Positions 1 through 7,288 of a DNA stretch of 22,310 bases are shown piece after piece. The stretch is from NCBI GenBank assembly GCA_021777685.1, contig JAJYDH010000031.1, positions 1-22,310 of the forward strand, in the 5' to 3' direction. Source of the DNA: Planctomycetota bacterium (lineage in GTDB: Bacteria > Planctomycetota > Planctomycetia > Isosphaerales > Isosphaeraceae). The first letter of the stretch is position 1. The number at the start of each line of letters is the position of its first letter. Both the position numbers and the translations under genes were made by a program. The notes beneath the pieces are model-generated. The model saw only the letters and a list, made by a program, of their open reading frames with translations. It was not told the DNA's origin and ran no database searches.

Positions 1-104
1 TCGCGCTCCGAGCGGGTCGGGACCCGCGCGAAGTCGGCGACCCAGAGGCCGACGAGGCCGGCGAAAAACAACGCGAGCAGGGCGTATGTGCCTCGGTTTT
101 TCAT
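1..104 (-). CDS. Start of a membrane-anchored protein, probably DUF4340 family (partial)
   Basis: Only the first 34 codons are in the window; the gene continues beyond position 1. It starts with ATG at 104-102. Residues 1-5 are short and basic (MKNRG) and residues 7-24 form one hydrophobic segment, so the product is either anchored by its N-terminus or exported. It is the last visible gene of the Gld-type ABC transporter cluster. In many bacteria that cluster ends with a DUF4340 protein having exactly this kind of N-terminal anchor, so the family call rests on position and the single helix, not on a domain I can read. No strong Shine-Dalgarno is visible. A 32-bp inverted repeat separates it from the GldG-like gene. 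Confidence 0.5.
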   Translation of the reverse strand, partial: MKNRGTYALLALFFAGLVGLWVADFARVPTRSER

Positions 105-160
105 CGCGGTGAACTATCCCCTGATCTGAGTGGAGACGAAATCCTCTCGGATCAGAATAT

Positions 161-238
161 GTAGGGTGGGCCGAGTGAAACGAGGCCCACCATCATCGCC
201 GGACCTTGGTGGGCCTCGTTTCACTCGGCCCACCCTAC
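161..238. repeat. Pair of inverted REP-like units (GTAG-headed palindrome)
   Basis: Positions 161-192 and 207-238 are perfect 32-base reverse complements with a 14-base spacer. Each arm begins, reading inward, with GTAG followed by GGTGGGCC and ends in GGCCCACC, so each arm is itself a small hairpin. The GTAG head before a GC-rich palindrome is the known signature of REP elements moved by RAYT (REP-associated tyrosine) transposases. The pair lies inside the ABC cluster, between the GldG-like gene and the partial gene at the left edge, where it could form a large mRNA hairpin and lower expression of the last gene. No RAYT gene is in the window. Confidence 0.75.
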
Positions 239-272
239 CAGAAACCGCGAGGCCCCGATCGAGGGCCTCGCT

Positions 273-2102
273 TCAATCCCGCCGGGCCAGGTAGGTCGTC
301 GCCCCCAGGCCGAGGATCACGACGACGGCCAGCAGGGTCGGGACCAGGACGAGGCGGAGCCGGAGGCCGGGGTCGGCGGCGAACAGCAGGCTCTCGTGCG
401 TCTTGGGGGCGATCCCGAGCAACTCGGGGCGCCCCCGGAGCCAGTGGATGGCGTTCATGAGCAGGTCGAGGTTCGCCGGCACTTCCCGGACGAACTGGTT
501 GTCGGCCGCGAACGAGCTGGAGATGACGACCAGCCTCGGCATGGGCTTCTCGGAGGCGGTCCGGGGCCGGACGGCGACGGCCACGCCCAGGTTGAGCGGG
601 CCGGCCTGGTCCTTGCCCGGGTCGCGCTGGATCTTGCGGGCGTCCGGGTCGGACTCGGCCCAGGAGTCGGGGCCGGTCCGGAGGAACGGCGAGGCGACGA
701 CGGCCGGGTTCCCCGGAGGCCGGTCGCGGGGCTCGCCCGGCCTCGGCGGGCCGCCCAGGATGGTCAGCGGCGCCGCGCCGGGCAGGAGGACGACCCGGCC
801 GGCCAGCGTCTCGGCGATCGGGTGCGACGCCCCCGGGGGGATCGGGGCGAGCACCAGGTTCGGCCGGCCCCTCAGCGAGAACCGGGGGTCGACCGCCATC
901 CCGGGGCCGAACTCGACGTTGTAGCCCCGGAGCAGGCCGGCCAGGCCGGCGGCCTCGGCGTTGCCGGCGAGCACGATCAACTGCCCGCCCCGGCCGAAGA
1001 ACTGCCCGATCCGCTCGACCTCGTCGGCCAGGAGCGGCGACTTCGGCCCGCAGATGACCAGGAGGTTGACGTCGGAGGGGATCTCGTCGCGGACCAGGTT
1101 CACCTCGACCGCGTCGGTCCCGACCGACGAGAGCCGGGCCCGCCAGAGGCCGACCCCGGGCTGGGAGGGGTCGAGCTCGCCGATCGAGGGCTCGCCGTGG
1201 CCGGTCGTGAAGCCGACCCGGCCTCGCTTCCCCTCGCGGAGCCGGATCAGGGCCGAGGTCACGACGTCCTCGCCGTCGAAGGTCGAGACGAACCGGTCGG
1301 GCCTCGCCTCGAACCGGCTCCCCTGGGCCTCGAAGAGGTCGAGCGAGCCGATGACGGTGTGCGAGCCGGTGTCCCCCTCGCCGAAGCCGACCACGATCCC
1401 GTCGCCGACCATCCCGACCATGTCGGGCACCCGCTTCACCAGCGCCTCGAACTCCTTGACGTCGCTGTTGGGGTCGAGGTACTCGACCCGGACCCTCGAC
1501 GGGTTGGCGGCCTTGTAGAGGTCGAGCAACTGCCGGACCCGGTCGAGCTGCCGGCCCGACTGCGGCGAGTTGCCGAAGAAGACGTCGAACGAGACCGGAC
1601 GGTCGAGCGACTTCAGCAGGTTGACCGTCCTCGACGACAGGCTGAACGAGCCGTCCCGGGTCAGGTCGATCGCCCGCCCGCCGTATCGGAACGCCACGAC
1701 GTTGCCGACGATCAGGATGCCCGCCACCAGCGACGCCGTCAGCGCGGTGTTGGAGAACTCCAGCGTCCGGCGCAAGGTCGGGCTGACATGCCGGTAGCGG
1801 CGGTTGACCCGGAGGACCGCCAGGACGATCCCGAACCCCGCCGCGAACGCCGGGAGCGACCACGGGATGCCGACCGCCGCCGCCAGGTAGCCCCCGGCCA
1901 GGACCAGCAGGAACCCCACGACGGCCGACGCCACCACCCGGTCGCGGTAGGCCGGGCCGGGCGCATCCTCGGGCTCCTCGCGGGTCGCCTGGCCGATCGG
2001 CGCCCCCCGGATCGCCCAGGTCAGCGTCAGGAAGCCGGCCAGGGCCGAGGCGATCGCCCAGACTTCGGGCCGGGTCAGGAAGTCCAACACTCGTTGCGAC
2101 AT
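273..2102 (-). CDS. GldG-like ABC transporter auxiliary membrane protein
   Basis: 609 residues, ATG start at 2102, nine bases after the permease stop. Hydrophobic segments lie near residues 13-30, 55-72, 82-98 and 117-139, and one more near the C-terminus (about 582-605). The segment IDLTRDGSFSLSSRTVNLLK, starting at residue 145, is the characteristic entry into the GldG/ABC_transp_aux domain, followed by a large extracytoplasmic region. Proteins of this family are encoded with an ABC ATPase and an ABC-2 permease. In Bacteroidetes the set GldA-GldF-GldG is linked to gliding; in other phyla the substrate is unknown and gliding is not implied. The four N-terminal helices may include a permease-like part, so a GldF/GldG boundary shift or fusion is possible. 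Confidence 0.85.
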   Translation of the reverse strand: MSQRVLDFLTRPEVWAIASALAGFLTLTWAIRGAPIGQATREEPEDAPGPAYRDRVVASAVVGFLLVLAGGYLAAAVGIPWSLPAFAAGFGIVLAVLRVNRRYRHVSPTLRRTLEFSNTALTASLVAGILIVGNVVAFRYGGRAIDLTRDGSFSLSSRTVNLLKSLDRPVSFDVFFGNSPQSGRQLDRVRQLLDLYKAANPSRVRVEYLDPNSDVKEFEALVKRVPDMVGMVGDGIVVGFGEGDTGSHTVIGSLDLFEAQGSRFEARPDRFVSTFDGEDVVTSALIRLREGKRGRVGFTTGHGEPSIGELDPSQPGVGLWRARLSSVGTDAVEVNLVRDEIPSDVNLLVICGPKSPLLADEVERIGQFFGRGGQLIVLAGNAEAAGLAGLLRGYNVEFGPGMAVDPRFSLRGRPNLVLAPIPPGASHPIAETLAGRVVLLPGAAPLTILGGPPRPGEPRDRPPGNPAVVASPFLRTGPDSWAESDPDARKIQRDPGKDQAGPLNLGVAVAVRPRTASEKPMPRLVVISSSFAADNQFVREVPANLDLLMNAIHWLRGRPELLGIAPKTHESLLFAADPGLRLRLVLVPTLLAVVVILGLGATTYLARRD

Positions 2103-2111
2103 GGTCGTCGA

Positions 2112-2876
2112 TCACCCCTCGCGGCGGTATTCCAGGACCTTCACGGTCAGGTAGAGCATCAGGACGGCGACCGAGAGGTGGAGCGACAGGAACCGGAGAT
2201 CGAGCTGGCCGGTCCCGAAGGTGCTGGCCTGGTGGAGGATCGAGACGAACTGGATCGCCTCGGCCCAGGCGGCCCGGCGGTACGTCGCGTAGGCGTATCC
2301 GGCCGACGACAGCACGATCATCATGAACACCGTCGCGAACGTCAGGACCGCCGCGACGATCTGGTTCCGGGTCAGCGAGCTGAAGAACAGGCCGATCGCC
2401 ACGAACATCATCCCCATCGTCGACAGCCCGATCCCGAGCGAGACGACCGGGCCGACGTCGAAGTTGTAATGCCCCTGATAGTAGAGGAAGGGCAGATAGA
2501 GCGCGAACGGCACGAGCAGGACCAGGTACATGCCGACCCCGGCCAGCCACTTCGAGACGACGACCTCGACCTCGGTCACGGGGGCGGTCAGCAGCGGCTC
2601 GATCGTCCCCGACCGCCGCTCCTCGGCCACGAGGCGCATCGTCAGGGCGGGGATGGCCACCAGCATCCCGATCCAGAACGGCGGGCTGCCCGAGATGTAG
2701 GTGTTCAGCGGGTCGCGGAGCCCCGAGTAACCGACGTTGTTGCGGGCGAGCGACTCGACCAGCTCCCAGAAGTTGAGCAGGGCGATCGCCTGGAATGCCA
2801 GGACGACGAGCAGGGCCATCGGGCCGAGGAAGTAGCTCGCCAGCTCGCGGCGGAGGAGGGTGGGGATGTGTCGCAT
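2112..2876 (-). CDS. ABC-2 type permease (GldF-like)
   Basis: 254 residues with about six hydrophobic segments, the usual size of a GldF-type permease. The cytoplasmic stretch LVAEERRSGTIEPLLTAPVT, near residue 80, is the conserved ABC-2 motif in which membrane permeases contact their ATPase. The start ATG lies only three bases after the stop of the ATPase gene, and the stop is nine bases before the GldG-like gene, so the three are almost surely co-transcribed and translationally coupled. Role: membrane half of a homodimeric transporter in the cytoplasmic membrane; substrate unknown. Confidence 0.9.
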   Translation of the reverse strand: MRHIPTLLRRELASYFLGPMALLVVLAFQAIALLNFWELVESLARNNVGYSGLRDPLNTYISGSPPFWIGMLVAIPALTMRLVAEERRSGTIEPLLTAPVTEVEVVVSKWLAGVGMYLVLLVPFALYLPFLYYQGHYNFDVGPVVSLGIGLSTMGMMFVAIGLFFSSLTRNQIVAAVLTFATVFMMIVLSSAGYAYATYRRAAWAEAIQFVSILHQASTFGTGQLDLRFLSLHLSVAVLMLYLTVKVLEYRREG

Positions 2877-2879
2877 GGT

Positions 2880-3851
2880 TCAGGCGGCCTCGGTCCCGGT
2901 CGGGTACTCGGACTCGGCGTCCCTGGCGATCGAGGCGTCGCGGACGGCCCGGACGAATCGCTCCTCCAGCGACGACCGCCGGAGGTCGAGCACCCGGAGC
3001 GCCCAGCCGTTCTGGACGACCCGCCGGGCCAGGTCCTCGCGGAGGTCGGCGTCGTCGAGGGCCTGGACCTCGAACCGGGCGACGTCCCCCTGGTGGTCGG
3101 TCAGGCCCACCCGCTTCACGCCCGGCGTCGCCTCCAGGGCCTTGCGGATCGCCGGGGCCGGCCCCCTCGCCTCGATGATGATCGCCGATTGGGTCTGGAG
3201 GTGGTCGAGCCGGTCGTCCAGGGCGACCTTCCCCTTGACGATCATGATGACCCGGCCGCAGACGGCCTCGACCTCGGACATGATGTGGGTCGAGAGCACG
3301 ATGGTGTGCCGTTCGCCCAGCTCGCGGATCAGGGCCCGGACCTCGCGGATCTGCATCGGGTCGAGCCCGGCGGTGGGCTCGTCCAGGACGAGGATGTCCG
3401 GGTCGTGGACCATCGCCTCGGCCAGCCCGACGCGCTGGCGGTATCCCTTGGAGAGGTGGCCGAGGACCCGCGACTCGACGTCGACGAGCTTGCACCGCTC
3501 CAGGACGCCGTCGACCGCGGCCCGACGCCTCGACCGGGGGACGTCCTTGAGCCTGGACCGGTAGTTGAGGTATTCGCGGACCCGCATCTCGGGGTAGAGC
3601 GGCACGTTCTCGGGCAGGTAGCCGACCTTCTTGCGGACCTCCAGCGGCTCGTCGAGGACGTCGTGGCCGGACAGGACGGCCCGGCCGCTGGTGGGGGCGA
3701 GGAAGGTGGTGAGCATCCGCATCGTGGTCGTCTTGCCCGCCCCGTTGGGGCCGAGGAGCCCGACGATCTCCCCCCGGCCCACCCCGAAGCTCACCCGGTC
3801 GACGGCCCGGGCGGAGTGGTAGAGCTTGGACAACCGCTCGACTTCGATCAT
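2880..3851 (-). CDS. ABC transporter ATP-binding protein (GldA/CcmA type)
   Basis: 323 residues from ATG at 3851. Walker A is GPNGAGKTT (34-42), the signature motif is LSKGY (133-137), Walker B is ILVLDE (153-158), and the switch histidine is H189. The roughly 90 residues after the nucleotide-binding core form the C-terminal extension common in ABC-2 exporters. The frame stays open upstream to 3974, but the extra codons run through the REP-like palindromes at 3888-3959 and do not resemble the family. The start at MIEVERLSKLYHS fits the family exactly, although no good Shine-Dalgarno is visible before it. It is the first gene of the transporter set and powers the permease encoded next. Confidence 0.93.
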   Translation of the reverse strand: MIEVERLSKLYHSARAVDRVSFGVGRGEIVGLLGPNGAGKTTTMRMLTTFLAPTSGRAVLSGHDVLDEPLEVRKKVGYLPENVPLYPEMRVREYLNYRSRLKDVPRSRRRAAVDGVLERCKLVDVESRVLGHLSKGYRQRVGLAEAMVHDPDILVLDEPTAGLDPMQIREVRALIRELGERHTIVLSTHIMSEVEAVCGRVIMIVKGKVALDDRLDHLQTQSAIIIEARGPAPAIRKALEATPGVKRVGLTDHQGDVARFEVQALDDADLREDLARRVVQNGWALRVLDLRRSSLEERFVRAVRDASIARDAESEYPTGTEAA

Positions 3852-3887
3852 GGAATCGGTCTCGGGCTCGGACGGGTACGTCGGGTT

Positions 3888-3959
3888 GGTGGGCGATGCC
3901 CACCCTACATGAATCCTCGGGCGGCGGGCCTGTAGCCTGCAGGGTGGACACCGCCCACC
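3888..3959. repeat. Two divergent REP-like units, one degenerate
   Basis: On the minus strand, 3908-3888 reads GTAG, then GGTGGGC, a three-base loop and GCCCACC: a compact hairpin with the REP-type head. On the plus strand, 3939-3959 starts GCAGGGTGG and ends CGCCCACC, matching the first unit at 18 of 21 positions. The two heads face each other 30 bases apart. They fill most of the gap between the anti-sigma stop (3971) and the ATPase start (3851). Confidence 0.6.
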
Positions 3960-3970
3960 TCGATCGAAGC

Positions 3971-5155
3971 TCAACGTTTGGGCGGGCGCGTGACCCAGAC
4001 CAGCATGGTGACCGACTCGCCCGGCCTGGGCGGGGCCATCCGTCCGAGGTCCGGCGGGCCGACGAACGCGGCCGAGGCCACGACCGCCGCCTTCTCCCGG
4101 GCCTCCGGCGAGGCCGCCTCGACGACCGGGGCGGCGACCTCGCCGGGCATGGCGTCCGGGCGCCCGCGGTCCGAATCGACGATGTGGTCGGGCTTCATCT
4201 CCGACCGATTGGCCATGAATGCCTGGAGGTCGAGCGGGGGGTCGCCGAGCGGGGCGGCCTCGGCCCCCCGGAACACGGCCACCCGGCCGACCTCGCCCAG
4301 TCGCGTGACCAGGTCGGGGCTCGAATCCCCCTCCTCGACCAGGTCGGGGAACTGCCGGCGGAGCCGGTCGACGAACGACCGGCGGACCCGCCCGTCCATC
4401 GGCACGGCGAACACCTCGGCCGGCTCGGTCCGGTCTGTGTCGACGACGATGTCCTGGCAGATCGAGATCCGGCCGAACTCGGGGGTCTGGCGGGCGTCGT
4501 CCCGGATCAGCTCCTGGACCCGGTCGGGCGCGTCCTGGATGTCGGTGACGATCACGATCCGCCGGACCCTCGGCCGTTCGAGCATCCGGGAGACCAGCCG
4601 CCGATACTCCTGCTCTCGGGCCACGCCGGGCGGGGTGGTGGCGGCCTCATGGGCTTCCGGGGCCGGGGGGAGGCTCGGGGCGACGGGCTCGGCGGAGACG
4701 ATTTCGATCGGCTTCGGCGTCGGCGCGGGGACGGGGGCGGATGGCCGGATCGGATGAGTGCGGTGCGCCGGGGCGTCGTCGATCTGCACGGCCACGTCGG
4801 GCACGACCGGAGAGTCGTGGAGCGCCCGATTCAGGAGGATCATGGCGAAGATCAGGCTGGCGGCCATCCCGGCGAGGCCGGAGAAGGCCAGGGCGACGCG
4901 GGCCGGCCGGCCGAACGCGCCGAGGCGGGCGCGTCGACGGTCGGCGGCGATCCGGGCCGCCAGGGCGGGGGCGAGGTCGCGGGGGATGGACGGGCGGTCG
5001 AGCCCGGCGACGGCGTCCCGGGCCTGGACGAGCGAGCGGAGCTGCTCGGCCAGGGGCGGGCTCGACTCGACGGACCACTCGGCCGCCAGCCGGTCGGCCG
5101 GGTCGAGTTCGTCGTCGAGGTAGGCGGATAGGTAAGTTTCGTCGTCGAGGTTCAT
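3971..5155 (-). CDS. Membrane anti-sigma factor partner of the ECF sigma factor
   Basis: 394 residues from ATG at 5155, 74 bases after the sigma factor stop. The N-terminus (YLSAYLDDELDPADRLAAEW) has the layout of an anti-sigma domain, with a short acidic helix and later LAEQLRSLVQARDAVAGL. The HxxxCxxC zinc site of ZAS-type anti-sigma factors is absent, so it is a zinc-free member. A single membrane helix spans about residues 86-109. A Pro-rich linker and a C-terminal domain of about 250 residues follow, presumably outside the membrane; it contains RRIVIVTDIQDAP and may be the sensing part. The family call rests on the N-terminal pattern, the single helix and the position directly downstream of the sigma gene. 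The C-terminal domain is not one I recognise. Confidence 0.75.
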   Translation of the reverse strand: MNLDDETYLSAYLDDELDPADRLAAEWSVESSPPLAEQLRSLVQARDAVAGLDRPSIPRDLAPALAARIAADRRRARLGAFGRPARVALAFSGLAGMAASLIFAMILLNRALHDSPVVPDVAVQIDDAPAHRTHPIRPSAPVPAPTPKPIEIVSAEPVAPSLPPAPEAHEAATTPPGVAREQEYRRLVSRMLERPRVRRIVIVTDIQDAPDRVQELIRDDARQTPEFGRISICQDIVVDTDRTEPAEVFAVPMDGRVRRSFVDRLRRQFPDLVEEGDSSPDLVTRLGEVGRVAVFRGAEAAPLGDPPLDLQAFMANRSEMKPDHIVDSDRGRPDAMPGEVAAPVVEAASPEAREKAAVVASAAFVGPPDLGRMAPPRPGESVTMLVWVTRPPKR

Positions 5156-5229
5156 GTCGTCCGGCGGGGTTGAGGGCCAGGGAAACCGGGGCCTCGTGCC
5201 TCTCCTTCTCCGATCCAGGTGACTTCGGG

Positions 5230-5835
5230 TCAATGGACGTTGCGGGCGGGCTGTCGGCTCGACGCGTCCTCCTCCACGACCCCCTTGAGCCGCTCGCGCA
5301 GGTCGAGCCGGGCCCGGTGGAGCCGGCTCCGGACCGTGCCGACCGGGACGCCGAGGATCGCCGCGATCTCCTCGTAGCGGAGCCCGTCGAACTCCTTCAT
5401 CACCACGACGGCCCGGTGGTCGTCGGCCAGGGCGTCCAGGGCCGACTGGATCAGTGCGTCGCGCTCGGCCCGCTCCAAAGGGAGGGTCGGGTCGCTCAGG
5501 ATCGGGTCGTCGGCCGGGTCGAGCGGCTCGTCCCGCCCCGGCCGGTGGAACCCGCCCACGATCCGCCGTCGCCGCCGGCCGCTGAGGGCCAGGTTGACCG
5601 CGATCCGATAGACCCAGGTGTAGAACGAGCTCTCCCCCTGGAACTTGTCGAGCTTCTCGAAGGCCCGGAGGAACGCGTCCTGGAGGAGGTCCAGCGCATC
5701 CTCGGGGCTGCCGGTCAGGCGGAGCATCGTGGGGTAGAGTCGGTCCTGATGGCGCCCGACCAGGACCCCGAACGCTTCCGTCCGGCCCGCTCGACATGCC
5801 TCGATGAGGGAGTTGTCGTCGTTGCACCCGGTCAT
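5230..5835 (-). CDS. RNA polymerase ECF sigma factor (RpoE-like)
   Basis: 201 residues from ATG at 5835. Region 2 covers about 12-88, including the core-binding and -10-melting part with DALDLLQDAFLRAFEKLDKF and FYTWVYRIAVNLA. Region 4 covers about 125-183, with the helix-turn-helix YEEIAAILGVPVGTVRSRLH that reads the -35 element. There is no region 1 or 3, as expected of extracytoplasmic-function sigma factors. The downstream gene encodes its likely membrane anti-sigma factor. A near-consensus RpoE-type promoter lies directly upstream (see 5844-5873), suggesting that the factor transcribes its own gene. The frame continues open far upstream of 5835 antisense to the LarA-like gene; that part is a GC-rich shadow. 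Confidence 0.93.
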   Translation of the reverse strand: MTGCNDDNSLIEACRAGRTEAFGVLVGRHQDRLYPTMLRLTGSPEDALDLLQDAFLRAFEKLDKFQGESSFYTWVYRIAVNLALSGRRRRRIVGGFHRPGRDEPLDPADDPILSDPTLPLERAERDALIQSALDALADDHRAVVVMKEFDGLRYEEIAAILGVPVGTVRSRLHRARLDLRERLKGVVEEDASSRQPARNVH

Positions 5836-5843
5836 CGGCAACC

Positions 5844-5873
5844 TTTGACGCTCGATGGAGGGGCGAAGTTCCC
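5844..5873 (-). promoter_or_regulatory. Candidate ECF-type autoregulatory promoter
   Basis: On the minus strand GGGAACTT (5873-5866) is followed after 16 bases by GTCAAA (5849-5844). This closely matches the GGAACTT / GTCnAA pattern of RpoE-like ECF promoters. The sigma start codon begins eight bases after the -10, so transcription would start at or within a few bases of the ATG, giving a leaderless or nearly leaderless mRNA. This is a pattern match only. Confidence 0.4.
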
Positions 5874-5981
5874 GAGAACCCGGAACCCGACCCCGGATCG
5901 CATTAGTCGACGTGATCCCTCGATGGTAATCGAAGTCGCCCGCCGATGCGACCCTCCCCCTCGCCGGTTTGGCCCGATCGC

Positions 5982-6011
5982 TTGCCCCGGCGGGGGGGCG
6001 GGGCCTATCAT
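5982..6011 (+). promoter_or_regulatory. Candidate sigma-70 promoter for the LarA-like gene
   Basis: TTGCCC (5982-5987) and TATCAT (6006-6011) are separated by 18 bases. The expected start point near 6018 leaves a leader of about 34 bases carrying the purine-rich ribosome site GAGGGAAGGG (6037-6046) before the ATG at 6052. Confidence 0.4.
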
Positions 6012-6051
6012 GACCTTCTCGGGAACGGGGCCGGACGAGGGAAGGGCGGGC

Positions 6052-7245
6052 ATGAAGATCGCGGTCAGATTCCAGGACGAACGGCTCGACTTCGAGGTCC
6101 CCGACGACCGGCTCGTCGGCCACTGGTCGGGCCCCGAGGCGTCGGCGGATGGCGTCGACGCCCGGGAGATGGCCCGGCGGGCGATCGAGGCGCCGATCGA
6201 CTTCCCCCCCCTGCTCCGCTCGGTCGTCCCCGGCGACCGGGTGGTCCTGCCGCTCGACGCCTCGACGCCCGACCTCCCGGCGATCCTGGAAGTCGTGGCC
6301 GGGACGCTCCGAGCGGCCGGGGTCGACACCATCACGGCCGTCTCGACCGACCCCGAACCCCCGTCCCTCCCTGGAGGAGTCTCCTGGCGGGTCCACGACC
6401 CGGACGACCGGGCGGGGATCGCCTACCTGTCGAGCACCAAGGAAGGTCAGCGGGTCTACCTCAACCGATACCTGACCGACGCCGACATCGTGATCCCGAT
6501 CGGGGCCCTGGGCTACGACGGGACCCTCGGCTATCGAGGACCCTGGTCGGTCATCTATCCCGGCCTGAGCGACCGGGAGACCCTGACGAGGTATCGGGGG
6601 CTCGCCACCGAGGCGTCGCCCGACCGAGAGGCCCCGGCCTCCCCCCTGCTGGAGTCGGCCGAGGTCGGCTGGCTCCTGGGCTGTCAGTTGCAAATCGGCG
6701 TCCTGGGCGGGATTCAGGGCGCCTCGAAGGTCATGGCGGGCCTGGAGTCGACCCTCCGAGCTGAGGGGGCGCGGGCCGTCGACGAGTCGTGGACGTTCCG
6801 GGCCGACGAGCGGGCCGACGTCGTCGTCGCCGGGATCGGCGCCCCGGGGCGTTCGACCTCCGTCGACGACCTGGCGGAGGGGCTGGCCACCGCCGCCCGG
6901 CTGGTCCGCCGGGGGGGGAAGGTCGTCGCCCTGTCGAGGGCCGAGGGGGAAGTCGGCCCCGCCGTCCGGAGGCTCGCCGGAGCAGAGAATCCCCGGTCGG
7001 CCCTGAACCGCCTCAAGGGGCGGGAGGCCGACCCCGATTACGGCGCCGCCCGGCGGATCGCCTCGGCCCTCGCCTGGGCCGACATCTACCTCCACGGCGC
7101 CCTCGACACCGACCTCGTCGAGGAACTCGGGATGATCCCGATCGACCGGCCGGGCGAGGCCCGCAAGCTCGCCGGGTCGGCCGCCTCCTGCATCATCCTG
7201 AGCCAGGCCGACCGGACCAGGGCGATCGTCCCGGCCGAGGATTGA
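6052..7245 (+). CDS. LarA-fold (DUF2088) protein without the nickel-pincer catalytic residues
   Basis: 397 residues, start ATG 6052 with a good purine-rich ribosome site at 6037-6046. The N-terminal half follows LarA, the nickel-dependent lactate racemase: VVLPLDASTPDLPAILEVV (64-82) aligns to the DxxR segment, and a Gly-rich loop ending VIYPG (167-171) aligns to the cofactor-binding loop. By spacing, the lysine that binds the pincer cofactor (K184 in the Lactobacillus enzyme) is S166, the catalytic histidine H174 is D156, H200 is R182, and the Arg of DxxR is T72. There is no GTH motif after strand DTITAVS (92-98). It therefore keeps the fold but probably does not racemise lactate with the nickel cofactor. 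It lies 43 bases before a folate-binding YgfZ-like gene. Activity unknown. Confidence 0.75.
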   Translation: MKIAVRFQDERLDFEVPDDRLVGHWSGPEASADGVDAREMARRAIEAPIDFPPLLRSVVPGDRVVLPLDASTPDLPAILEVVAGTLRAAGVDTITAVSTDPEPPSLPGGVSWRVHDPDDRAGIAYLSSTKEGQRVYLNRYLTDADIVIPIGALGYDGTLGYRGPWSVIYPGLSDRETLTRYRGLATEASPDREAPASPLLESAEVGWLLGCQLQIGVLGGIQGASKVMAGLESTLRAEGARAVDESWTFRADERADVVVAGIGAPGRSTSVDDLAEGLATAARLVRRGGKVVALSRAEGEVGPAVRRLAGAENPRSALNRLKGREADPDYGAARRIASALAWADIYLHGALDTDLVEELGMIPIDRPGEARKLAGSAASCIILSQADRTRAIVPAED

Positions 7246-7288
7246 ACGCCGAATCGACCGGCATTTTCCAACTCCGAAATCTGAAATC

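Noticed and set aside
121..155. Imperfect hairpin CTGATCtGAG...CTCtcGGATCAG before the partial gene
   Set aside because: Short interrupted stem without a T-tract; could be chance, not enough to call a terminator or attenuator.
396..3935. 1179-residue open frame on the plus strand
   Set aside because: Antisense shadow produced by high third-position GC; Asp/Val/Arg-rich with no motif.
235..3951. 1238-residue open frame on the minus strand covering the whole ABC cluster
   Set aside because: Pro/Arg/Gly-rich shadow of the true ATPase, permease and GldG-like frames; no domain.
3852..3974. Upstream extension of the ABC ATPase frame
   Set aside because: The 41 extra codons read through REP-like hairpins and are absent from the family; the ATG at 3851 fits homologs.
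3971..5155. Zinc-binding anti-sigma (ZAS) classification
   Set aside because: The HxxxCxxC motif is absent and only one cysteine is seen, so a zinc-free anti-sigma is the fitting description.
6052..7245. Annotation as functional lactate racemase LarA
   Set aside because: The cofactor lysine and catalytic histidines are replaced at the aligned positions.
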